From contig ADNK01002103.1 in assembly GCA_000320545.1 (NCBI GenBank), forward strand, positions 20,362-84,361: a stretch of 64,000 bases of DNA, written 5' to 3'. Source of the DNA: Bigelowiella natans CCMP2755 (lineage: Eukaryota > Cercozoa > Chlorarachniophyceae). Within the stretch, counting starts at the first letter, position 1. Each line of letters starts with the position of its first letter. This document shows positions 1 to 10,269 of this stretch, in pieces. The notes under the pieces were generated by a model. The model was not told the origin of the DNA. It searched no databases and saw only the letters and a program-made list of their open reading frames with translations. The position numbers and the translations under genes are program-made.

Positions 1-165
1 TTTGAATGCGTGAAATCCGCCACCCCCCTCCCCTTGCTCTGGATTTCGAATCAGGTACTAATGAAAAACACTATGAGACCGCCCCTCGCCCAGCGTCGAC
101 GCCATCGTCATCGTCGTCATCGTCGCGTTCCGGGTGGATGGAGCATCTGAGCCCTGATGAAAGGA

Positions 166-200
<35 letters not shown>

Positions 201-794
201 AAAATTAGTAGTAGTAGCAATGAAAAGTGATTGTCCTAAGTAACGCTTCAATATGTGAGAGGCGATGGAGGAGGGGGTGGGGTTGGACGTCGCTCTTGTT
301 CTCGCCCGCCCACTTACCCGTTTCCTCCTCCTTATGTCATCACTGCGTTTGCTTTTGATGATGATGTGCGCGCGTGCGTACCGTCTCGATCTGCGCCTTA
401 CCCAGTAATAGCATCATAAAGACGACAAAATTTTCTTTATCATCATCGTCACCGTCATCTTCATCGTCATCATTGTCATCATCGTCATCATCGTCATCAT
501 TGCCATCAGCAATGGTCGCGGGTGATTTCACGCGACGTCAAACGCCAGCAATCCGCAAGACCAAGGTCACATAGCAGGTAATGACAACGATAGAGTAGTA
601 TTTAATTTACTCTAGAAGCAAATCGCTGAATTGTTTTACCAAGCACCGATCGATTAATTGTTGGTTATTTGATTCATTGCATTGATTGTCTCCCAGAGCG
701 TATGAATCTGGGGGGCCAAACGCCAAGCGTCGAAGAGTAGGAGGCGGAAGAAGAGGAGGAGAGGCTGCAGCGGAGAGGTTGAAAACAAATTGAA
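1..794 (+). CDS. Gene X, 3' end only: Ser-rich, basic C-terminus
   Basis: These look like the last exons of a plus-strand gene that begins left of the window. One open stretch runs through a serine-rich segment to a donor at about 168 (GGAAG followed directly by a GT microsatellite). A further Ser-rich open stretch lies at about 410-574. The last exon appears to start after a cag acceptor at about 695 and encodes a basic tail with a nuclear-localisation-like AKRRRVGGGRRGG, ending in TGA at about 792-794. No family was recognised. Exon joins are not verified and the Ser runs are encoded by TCA/TCG repeats, so this is weak. It could also be two unrelated chance ORFs. Confidence 0.35.
169..199. 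repeat. (GT)n microsatellite at a splice donor
   Basis: A run of about 15 GT units begins exactly where the presumed donor of a gene X exon lies (GGAAG|GTGTGT). Confidence 0.9.
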
Positions 795-3399
795 TGACAA
801 TCCAGGATCGATCGTGTATTATCATAGGTAGGACGCTAAGAATCTTCTGCTTTTCGTATCAATTAGAAAGTCAAACGGGGATGTACAAGCATCGTCGCAC
901 GACACAAGTGGCAGTGGCTCCACCGATCTGCCGTTCGGGGGGCGGGCACGCAAGGATAGACCTGATTCTCACTGAGAAATCAAAGCTCAAAATACATGAC
1001 GTTTTTCCCGCTGAACTCGGAGTGCATGCTCTAGATATCATGCAGTACGCAATACATACACTTTGTTCCTCAGCATCGAAAACGGACATGAATGTGCTAT
1101 CGTGTGTATTTTTCACGTTCGTACACATGTATGAGTGTATGCATCTTTCTCTTTCCGGTCCCGATATCTTGAATGAGCCGTCAGACAAAACAAACATGTA
1201 TACAATATGTGTTGATTGCCCATGTGGTACATCGCTTGTTGCCACAACTCTGCTGCAGCGCAATAGACACAAGAAATGCAAACACATCTAGACATGTAGG
1301 CGGCCCCAGTGTTGCACAGCACTCAGCACTTCCTGAGGCTGTCCCATTTCGTTTGCACACGCTACAGCTGCGATACAGATACGATGCACACAGCCATGCA
1401 CAGTCATGCGCCAATAAATAACTGTGTCTGTTGTCAGCTCAATGAGGAACACATCGAGCTGTTTCTATATAATATCGCATGACAGTCTCTACACACATCT
1501 AGACATGTTTGCATTCAGCAAGCTAGATTGTCATCATGCATGACATCACATTAGAGCATAGCAGCTATTACTAGGTTGTTGTACACATGACTAGAGGAGT
1601 ATAACAAAATCATGATGTAAAAACGCACTACGAAGCTGTGTTCTACATCAGTTCACATGGTGACGTGCCTAGTTCAGGTACGCATTTGCTGTCACAACAA
1701 GCTTGCATGGCTTGTATGTATGACGTGACAGTGCCAAGAGAAGTACGTGTGTCGTGTCATGTCGGATAACAGCATACTACTTGCCTAAGACAGTGGGTCA
1801 ACTCTCACATATGCTTACTTCATGTCCACTCTTTAGACCGCATATTATATCGTGGACACCGAAATGCATCGACCGTTGGCATGCGAAGTTTCTGGAACAA
1901 AAATTCGAGGAGAACACAAGGAAAACTGACACCCGGCAACATGAAGGTTACGTGTTTGTGCACGTCTCCCATGTGGTTCTTGCTCATGTAGTTTGCATCA
2001 ATACTTCTTCCAATGTTCAATGTTCAATGTTCAATGTTGGATGAGGTCCATCTTTCCCACCCGGGCAGCAAATGGGATGACCGGAATGGCAATCGCCGCA
2101 ACCATTGAATCGCCGTGGACAACGCTCTGCAAGCAAGCGATCGCATTGCACGTTGCATGTGCTGGGCCACAGCGGTGAGTTCGCCATGCATCGCGCTGCC
2201 TCAGTGTTTGACACGTTACCGTTCTTTGTCAAGTGAGGGGTGGAGTGACAATGATCGTGACGCAAGCTGCTAGCTGGCATGGATTGGTGCTGTGCGCGCG
2301 CACGGGTGAGACAAACTTGTTTGCACGACACAACCAGCATCAGAAGTGCCAGAGCGAACGAGTTATGAATGAAGTTGTGTGCAAAGTGATTCTGACAATC
2401 ACGGGGGGGGACATGAGAACACAGTCTTTGTCGTGAGTCGCATCCTGGTGTTCACTTCGGAAATCGATCTTTCCTTGGGCGTCAACTTGAATGAAGTGAC
2501 TCCAATGGAGCAGTTGAAAGAATCATGGAATGTAGCAACTCATCCATACCCTGCTCGTTAGACCGCTAGCGTGGCAAAGGTGGTCGTGCTGCGAATCAGG
2601 CGACCTCACATTGCTAGATTGCAAAATTGTCACAGCTTGCCATGCTAATCGATGGGTAATGATGCGCAATTTTAAGTATATATAAGTCAATTTCAATCAG
2701 AACGTCGAATGAGCGCAATGTGATGCACGCGAACATCTTATGCTCCAGGTGCTCAATGCAGTGGATGGACCGACACACGGTGTGTCATCATTATATCATG
2801 CACGTGCAGTTTTCATCACACATTACTCTGTTTCGTGCAGCCGCCAATAGTGCACACAGCTCGTAGCACGACCATGGACAAATATCATTAGATGCGACGA
2901 GGACACACACACATCTAACTACGCACGCACATGTTGTCATCATTGCTTGAAAGTTAGACAAAGACACAGTAATGCAATATATGTAGAATATCTGTCACAT
3001 TACATGTCTCAACATTAGCGCTGTAGCCACTGCATTGCACAGCTACATAAGGATGACCATTGAACAAATTTAATTGATTAACTACATCCGTCTTACATGT
3101 CTATAGTGCTTGCTCAAAAGGACTTGCATTGGCCCTCCAGCTTGCTGGCCCAAAAATATGATCAAAGTTGCCTGTTTGCCCAGATTATTCATTTGTATTG
3201 AAAGCATGCGTACCCCTCATTCGCGTGCGTGTTTGCAGTAGCTACCATTATCTCAACAAGTAATCTATGACTGGAAATGATCATTCTTCATCGTGCCGCT
3301 CTCCGTTTGGACATCCTGGAGGTGTTCGGGCAACTGATTTACAATGAAAATAAATGCTGGAGATGTATGCGATAAACCCACGTCACATCATTAAACGTG
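795..3399. other. Tail-to-tail intergenic island 1
   Basis: This gap lies between the end of gene X (+) and the end of gene A (-). It contains open frames up to 165 codons, but none has a coding-like composition, splice structure or recognisable motif. The DNA is rich in ACATGT, CATGCA and CTAGA words and almost free of microsatellites. A short tandem of about 9 bp (cttccaatgttcaatgttca type) sits at 2005-2035. The conserved element is near its right end at 3016-3096. Confidence 0.7.
3016..3096 (-). repeat. Convergent-gap element, copy 1
   Basis: On the minus strand it reads TAAGACGGATGTAG, an AT-rich middle, CAATGGTCATCC, then after about 24 bp GGCTACAGCGCTA. It lies about 300 bp beyond the stop of gene A and in the same sense as gene A. 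Confidence 0.85.
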
Positions 3400-4023
3400 T
3401 TAATTCGAACCTATGGTGCATTCATCGAAGCAAGTAACCCTCTCATCGTCAAGCATGAGGATCTTTGACATTGGGTCGAACAAAGCGATTTCGTTTTCAA
3501 CAATAGCACAACGATTCTTATGATAGAAGTCATCCGTTGCAAACTTACTCTGGAAAAAAATGTGAGAGTTAACAGTAAAAACCATCGCTTATTTGCATAG
3601 ACAAACCCGCTCTTGCATTGCATCAATCAGAAGTATATTGTTCCTATGTTATCAACCAAAAAATATCAAAAATTATTCCAATGTCAGTTGATATGCCTCC
3701 TACTTTCGATCGGTTGCAAGCTCCTCTATTCGTTTCTTCACGTTCTTGTTCACTCCAACAAAAACATGGTGCGGTCCGTTTTTATTCCTCCACAGCCATA
3801 CCCAGGGCCACACTTCCAATCCTCGCTCGAATTCGGCGACGAGGACTTTCAGGTCTTCCACTTTCGGCTTCCGAATGTAAAGGTCATAATCGGCTACGGT
3901 TTGACCTGGAAATCCTCCTTCGGCCCCTTCTGCGAAAGACTCATGTTGCCATCGAACAATCGAGCAAGCCAACGCTCCACTCGTTGCGAACGAAGCGGAG
4001 CCCATGAGAATCCTCCGCCACAT
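3400..4023 (-). CDS. Gene A: unknown protein, two exons, about 155 aa
   Basis: Exon 1 (4023-3704) encodes a protein starting MWRRILMGSASFATSGA, a basic, small-residue N-terminus that could be a mitochondrial or membrane-targeting sequence, followed by charged sequence containing VWLWRNKNGPHHVFVGV. The donor is GATCGAAA|GTAGGA. The acceptor is TTTCCAGAG, and exon 2 (3547-3400) continues in phase and ends GSN-stop. I do not recognise the family. The gene is divergent from the 4602 gene and its 3' end faces island 1. The two-exon model closes in frame, but other joins are possible. Confidence 0.5.
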
Positions 4024-4601
4024 CGGTTGAGAGAAGGAAACTTGTGGCAGTGGGGACGTCGTCCTTGGACTCCGAAATATCGTCAGCTGGATTCCGAAAC
4101 CGGATCAGAGCTCCTACGAGTAGGTTCTTCCTACTGAAAATAAAAACACGCGACAACTAGTTTAACATGCAAAGGCTGCAAGATGCCCGGTTGCTTAGCA
4201 CTCATTCAATGAACCGGTTCTCTTGGAACAACCAGTAAAACACATGGCGTTTTCTCCCTACGACAAACATCTCTACTTTTTGACTTCCATCTAAGTTCCG
4301 TCCGAGAAGAGAACAGGACAGGGGGGGGGGAAACCAAACTGTCACCAGACAGGAAGGATCACAGCGGCTGGCACGTAGAAAAGGAGAACTCTAATATCCA
4401 TCATTTTAGCTCGCAGTCTGCAGGTCGAGGTAACAGAAAGGGGGGCTCGCTGCAGGAAACCTCTAGTTACTGTTCAGACACCTCAATGTATTACGACACA
4501 CAGAGAAAGCCCGAACTGAGGTAGTAGCTTGTAAATAAGCCTAGAAAGAAGCCTAAGGCCAAGATTGGGCATTTGTGTTTCTGTGACACACTCAATAGCG
4601 T
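4024..4601. promoter_or_regulatory. Head-to-head gap between gene A and gene 4602
   Basis: A 578-bp divergent intergenic stretch that presumably holds both promoters. A poly-G run of 10 lies at 4321-4330. I saw no ORF or recognisable control element. Confidence 0.35.
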
Positions 4602-4952
4602 ATGCCTCGAACTGGCAAAATAAGACGCAAGGTGCATCGAGACTCCTCAGCTGACATACCAATAGATCTCGAGATAGACTTCATCCCTCGAGACAATCCC
4701 AAACCAAATTTTCATGCGGAGGGATTTCAGTTTACTGTAATAAATCCAGAGTGGATTGTTCCCATACGAACTGCTCGTTCACGCCCATCTATACCCGCAG
4801 CAGAAAATAAGAGATGTGTTTTGCATCTGCTGAAAGCAAGACAGCTCGACAAAGAGAAGGAAAACATGTGTTGGAGCTATGAGCCTAAAGTAAGATCACG
4901 TGGGAGTTGCTATTTGCTATTTAATCTTTTATGTTGCTGCTGGGGAAGTTAG
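4602..4952 (+). CDS. Gene 4602: unknown 116-aa protein or first exon
   Basis: An open frame starting MPRTGKIRRKVHRDSS, with a very basic N-terminus followed by proline- and charge-rich sequence (IDFIPRDNPKPNFHAEGF). A good donor (GAGCCTAAA|GTAAGA) at about 4889 would drop the hydrophobic, cysteine-rich tail (YLLFNLLCCCWGS), which looks non-coding. The true product may therefore be spliced to an exon I could not find, or end in the intron. No family was recognised. Its 3' end faces island 2. Confidence 0.45.
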   Translation: MPRTGKIRRKVHRDSSADIPIDLEIDFIPRDNPKPNFHAEGFQFTVINPEWIVPIRTARSRPSIPAAENKRCVLHLLKARQLDKEKENMCWSYEPKVRSRGSCYLLFNLLCCCWGS

Positions 4953-5684
4953 GCCAAGGCGTTGTCAGATAGCCTAAATGTATCAAGACAGTATGATGTT
5001 GCTCTAAACAAGCCATACGATGCCGCTGCATTCATCGTAGCATGCGCATTATTAAGAATCGTAGGCAAATGCACATTAAAATATATTCTTTGGATTTTGA
5101 AGATACGCAAGATACAGTTTTCCAAATAATTATACCTTGTAAATTTGTCTGAATGGCTTGTAAATGCCCAGCGGTAAAGGACGTAACAAGCGCTTGTTGC
5201 TTGTTTAGACAGAGCGTTAGCTATCTTACATACAGCGTAAAACAAAGCATGTGCCTATGTATGATATTAATCTGTGCGTGGCTGCATTGATGACAGGCTG
5301 CTGTAGTGACGCTACGCGTGCATGGTTAGATCTAGCTAGCTAGAGATAGTGTGATTGCGAAATAGTGTCGCCATGCAGCGATGCCAATGTGGCGCATTGT
5401 ACAATGTTAGTTAGACAGCACTATTACGTAGTTCATTTTTGCCTAGATTGTGCTAATTGAGATGGAAGCCTAAACATCTACATCTAGATACATGTGTATT
5501 TATTATTAATGCAACATGCACGTATACATGCATCATGTGCATGAAGCGAGCTAGCGAGCACTAGAGCACATGCATGAGCTCACATTAACACACATCACAC
5601 GACACACACGCACATATAGCTAGAGCATTCTCTACAAATGTGTCTAGATGTGCAAAACGTACGCAATAAACAAACACAATCTTA

Positions 5685-5776
5685 TAGCGCTGTAGCCGCT
5701 ACATACATTGCATGGTCACATTGCTAGATTGGGATGACCATTGAAAAATAGTAATAATTTCATTGTATCCGTCTCA
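5685..5776 (-). repeat. Convergent-gap element, copy 2
   Basis: Plus strand shows TAGCGCTGTAGCCGCTAC, then about 25 bp, GGGATGACCATTGAA, an AT-rich core that differs from the other copies, and TATCCGTCTC. It is in the sense of gene B (-), which ends about 440 bp to the right. Confidence 0.85.
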
Positions 5777-5803
5777 TGATGCACACATCATGCCTAGATA
5801 TGC

Positions 5804-5810
<7 letters not shown>

Positions 5811-5854
<44 letters not shown>

Positions 5855-5862
5855 TGTGTGTG
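5811..5862. repeat. (TC)n(TG)n compound microsatellite
   Basis: About 13 TC units followed directly by about 12 TG units, at the edge of the convergent-gap element. Confidence 0.95.
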
Positions 5863-6215
5863 CCACAATCGAGCAATTCGCGCTTCATGGAGATTAATAT
5901 GTAAAGAAATGGTCATCGAAAATGTCACTAAGTTGTAGTTTTAATTTTGACAACTGAAATAAACACTTACAAAAAAGGTTGGATTTATGTTGAATTGCGT
6001 TTCTGGTCAACACTGCTTTACATTCTACTGAGCTTTCTTATCAAAATTCAATGATCAAGTATAACGTATACAAAGTAATGCGAGTGTATTTTTGATTCGT
6101 GCTTATCTGTAACCAAGAATATTCTTTACCAAAAGTGATATGGGAGGTATCACCTTGAAGAACCAACGCCTCATTAGCCTTCAAATTTCATGAATGACTT
6201 TTCACACAAAATCTT

Positions 6216-8147
6216 CTATTTTTCTTTTTCATCATCTTCACAGTCATTTTTACAGAAGTCACCCTCCTCTTTCTCCTCCTCCTCCTCCTCCTCCTCCTCC
6301 TCCTCCTCCTCCTCCTCCTCCTCCTCCTCTTCTATTTCCTCCTCCTCTTCCATCTCCTTCTCATCATCATTATCATCATCGTTGTAGTCGTCGTCGTCAT
6401 CATCATCATCATCGTCGTCGTCGTCGTCGTAATAATCGTCGTGGTTGAATTGAAATATGCCAATGGAACCGAAACGGCTGAATCTACCGCGACCCGTATG
6501 ACGCATCAACGTATCTTCATCCTCATACTTTGTGACGTGAGACTTGGCATCATCCCCAGCCCAATCCCATGGAAGCAAATCTGGAACGTAAAGAGTATAA
6601 TCACGATGATGCTTTAGATGGATCGAGATTAATAAATTTTTCTCACTGAAAATGAAGTAGATGACTGCGCCTGGTAATTTCTGAGCACAAATATAGACAA
6701 TCAAAATGACATCCATCCTATTTACATATGGACCCTCACCTTCAGGGGGCAACCATCACGGCGGTGGCACATGAGAATAGTAAAGATCATCTCACGGAAT
6801 TTTTCCGGGAACTTGCAATGCACTTTGCTCCTCGGGTTCCACAACATCCATTTCACGCCTACACAATGTTTTGGTTCCCTTATAGTTCTGAGTAAGTCAA
6901 GCTGAGAAACAAAGCTCTCGAACCGTAAGTGAGCCTCCCGACAAACTCTCGATTATAGCGCCAAGCGCCGCCACCCCAGTATCCATGTCGGCTGCGAACA
7001 TCAACATCTCTTCATCAATTCATGAAAACCACAAGATATTGCAGCAAAGTGGCATAGAATCCTTCATCATTTTAAAATGAGGGGGAAATTATTCAAATTC
7101 ATGCGCAAGTGTATTTTTACCTGAACGGACTATGAGAAATGTGTGCCATCCCAGGTAAAATCCTAATATGCGGGTCTTCGTGCGTCACCCTAAAGAGAAT
7201 GGCTTATGTGATAGTCGTCCCGATTTAAAAAGAAAATTGCAGCAGTGTAAAAGAACCTGGAGCGTCTGTTGTTGTACACGAGGCCAAGATCACCTTCGAG
7301 ACCGGAGTGAACATACATTCCCACAGATTCCCCGCATTTCAAGCTAGAAATCAAATGTATTATAAAATATTACAGATCAGGATGTATATTCTTATGTTAT
7401 CTGGCTTTTCCTTGTACTCTTACCGAATGGGAGGGTCAATTTTAAGAGAGACGAGGTCCATCATAGACTCCTTGTGGGTGTCTTTATGAACCAATTTCCA
7501 ATCACTAATGACAAAAAGAGATTATTTGGGTATAAATCAGCTGTTGTTGTTGTTTTTGTGTTCGCGAGCCAGCTTCTGCGTAGTGACTGGTAATGGTAAC
7601 CTTGAGCTGTGATATTTCTTTCCATGAGAGTCTGGAGTGACCCAAACAGTCATAGGGCCGAGGTTTCCGCGAACCCATACCTTTCACGAGTAAGCATGAA
7701 TGAGGGTGAGGAGAACAGGTGGAGAAGGATTTTTATAACAAATGATTTTTAATTGGATTAAACATACCTGCTGAATTTCGATGAACTCGATAGGAAGGGT
7801 ATCCTTGCAGCACAGATCGAACATAATCCCACTGAAGTGAATATAGGATAAATCAGACGAGGAGTGTGAGGCGATGAGCTCGAAAAACGGACGACCTGAA
7901 CGTGTGATCCTCGAAATCCCGTGTATCAACATTATAGCTACGTATGTGCAAGTAATCAATATGATGGAACACAAACAGGTCAGGATTCGTAGGAGTATCC
8001 ATGTGAGATGAATCGGAAGAAAGCGAAGTAAGCAGAAAAGGGTGGAAACTACCATGATTGAACGACATAATTAGCAACTTTCGCTCTTTTCAGCGCTTGT
8101 GGTTGATAGTCCGGAGCGGTGGGTTGTTCCGCAGAAACTGAATGCAT
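6216..8147 (-). CDS. Gene B: conserved uncharacterised protein, 10 exons, 366 aa
   Basis: Ten exons close in phase: 8147-8053, 7937-7896, 7831-7768, 7680-7601, 7504-7424, 7343-7257, 7189-7121, 6991-6924, 6858-6740 and 6611-6216. The protein contains LGPMTVWVTP, KCGESVGMYVHSGLEGD, PGMAHISHSPF, GYWGGGAWRYNREFVGRL and GVKWMLWNP, then FPEKFREMIFTILMCHRR and LLPWDW. The last part resembles the short F-box-like tail (W.P..H..FP..FR...LL..HRR...LP) seen in many protist proteins. The C-terminus is an almost pure Asp/Glu tail encoded by TCC and ATC/GTC repeats. From memory this module recurs in uncharacterised proteins of stramenopiles and other algae; I know no function. An in-frame ATG at 8246 could extend the N-terminus by 33 residues. 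Confidence 0.75.
6274..6429. repeat. (TCC)n and (ATC/GTC)n repeats coding an acidic tail
   Basis: About 18 TCC units, then mixed ATC/GTC units. On the minus strand they encode runs of Glu and Asp at the C-terminus of gene B. Confidence 0.9.
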
Positions 8148-8633
8148 CTTGCAGGGAGCAGGGTTCGATTCAAGTTCGTCAATTGGCCGCCATTCAGATT
8201 GTAAATCCGATATACTATGCATGCCCAAAGCATGAACGTAGTACATTATGACCTAGCGACATGTCCGGTAACATTTATCTCAACTTATTCCTCAGACTCT
8301 CGAACTAAAGAAAGACGAAGATCAGTCTCGGTGCACCTGCTCTCGTTCCTTCGAGTAGGAAACAGAGGCCATGTTTACCTCGTACAAACACATATGGCAT
8401 GTCGCGATGAGGGAAAAGGGATGCTATGGCTGAGTACGAACGAGGCTGGTGGCAAAGAATTTCACCCAATATCATCCACCATCAACAATGAACGCCTCGA
8501 TGCCTCATAACCATGCACGTACCTTTTCAGGAATATGAGAACACGTGCTAGCGTGTAAGCGCTTGGGAGCAGCACATTTTCTGAGCAGAATATCATCGTT
8601 TCAAGTTCGCTCCCAGAAGTCAAACCACTGTCC
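8148..8633. promoter_or_regulatory. Head-to-head gap between genes B and C
   Basis: A 486-bp divergent region between the first ATG codons of B and C. It contains a 97-codon plus ORF without coding features. No recognisable control motif was seen. Confidence 0.35.
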
Positions 8634-9882
8634 ATGACTATCCTTCTGATCCTCCTTTTCAGCCCTCTTGCGCTCGGGCATTCTTGGCTCGCATGCGTCG
8701 ACTATGAACCGGTACAGCTGTTGATCTCTTTTTATCTTCAGCTTTAAATAAATATGATAATATTAGGTTACTGGAACATGCCGGGGATATGCTCGCAATT
8801 GGTTCAACGTGATGGGAGGTGCCGCATTCTTCACGGATCGTGGCCGCGATAATAGGTGGCATGAATACATGCAAAATAACGCCAACGATGAAAATTTAAC
8901 TATTACTCGTATCGAGCCCATATCCTACGGCTATCCAAAACGAATACCACACATCGATCGAATTTAGGCCTGGGATCGATTTTCCTGAAGGGTTGGTGTG
9001 TGACCAGAGGAAAGAAGCGAGGACGAATCCTGTTGAAGCCGCTTACGATGAGGACTTTCCAATGGCTGTCTTGCGAATTGGGGATACCGTCACTTGGAGG
9101 TGTTTGTAGCCTGCTCCGCTTCTTTCCCTCCTAGCTTCTAACACTCCTCAATGCGAAAATTATTACGTCAGTTTATGAACAGAAGACGCACATGACCATA
9201 ATAGTTTCTAATTGTGATTTCATAATGAATCAATCTCCCACAAAGATGGCCTGCAAAGAACCATGCCACAGTCGGAGTACAGCGCGGCGTGCAGGTGGAT
9301 CATTGAAATTGTTGGCTTAGTAAAGTGATCATTACACTCCAAGAATCACGCAAAATACTGAATAGATAATGCCCCATCATCGCTTGGCCCTTTCAGGTTT
9401 TCATCACGGATGCGCCAAACCTGAGTGAAGATAGATTTCGCCCAGAGCCTATTGGTAGAAGATACGACAGAGAATAGAGACAATTTTGTTGATCTGGAGT
9501 CGTGATATTCACGGCTTAAGCTGCAGGGCTATAATTCCTCGTATATTCGCACTATACCCCTGTGGCACACTCCTTGGGAAAAAATAGAGTTAGAAACCAG
9601 ATTTTTATATTTAACATAGAGATTATCAAGATCGATCCAATGATTCGTAATTAAATCGTAGCGGAGATGGACTTCTCAAACTGCAACCCGCGGAGGGCCA
9701 ATGTTGATTCGGCGGATTGCCAAGATCGATGGATGGTGCCAAGGGACATCCGGCCCGGTCTACACACGCTGATGTGGTGGTTCAACCTGGTAAACACCAC
9801 ATTGCTTCATATTTGATAAAGTGATAAATAAATAAATAAATATATTTTTGTACATATATAAAATTTATGCATATATACGTAT

Positions 9883-9920
<38 letters not shown>

Positions 9921-10233
9921 TAGTTCATAGAAGAAAGATAGATTGATCGAAGATTGCCTCACTCAGGGGGAATTTTATAACTCCTGCGCTGATGTGTACA
10001 TCGTGGCTGAGGGGGCCGATTTCCCCACATTCGCTCCTGTGCCCCCCACCCTCGAGCCAACGATAAGCCCTACAGGGGAAAATGGCGGGTAGTGCGTCCG
10101 TCTACACTGTTTGTCTCCTTTACAGGATACGATAGTAATAAGTGAGTGTGCATGAAGGCTGGGCTATCCCTAACGCCTCTCCAAGCGATACATTCATGTG
10201 CATGCTAAGACGAAGCATCCGTGCCAGAAGTAT

Positions 10234-10269
<36 letters not shown>

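Larger units (their letters stand above)
4953..6215. other. Tail-to-tail intergenic island 2
   Basis: Lies between gene 4602 (+) and gene B (-). It contains TAGCTAGCTAGA at 5332-5343, many CATGCA words, the conserved element at 5685-5776, and one compound (TC)n(TG)n microsatellite just beyond it. No gene was recognised. Confidence 0.7.

Noticed and set aside
794-1291. 165-codon plus-strand ORF and its 138-codon minus-strand overlap
   Set aside because: Both lie in island 1, show no domain or splice structure, have unusual composition and mirror each other. Chance open frames.
3051-3095. Reading the conserved element as a C/D snoRNA because of GGATGACC
   Set aside because: No consistent C box (RUGAUGA) with paired D box (CUGA) and terminal stem across the seven copies.
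10000-10088. Possible separate Pro/Thr-rich secreted protein gene
   Set aside because: It is an exon of gene C: the phase matches the exon before (ending WWFNL) and after (starting with the CCSW repeat).
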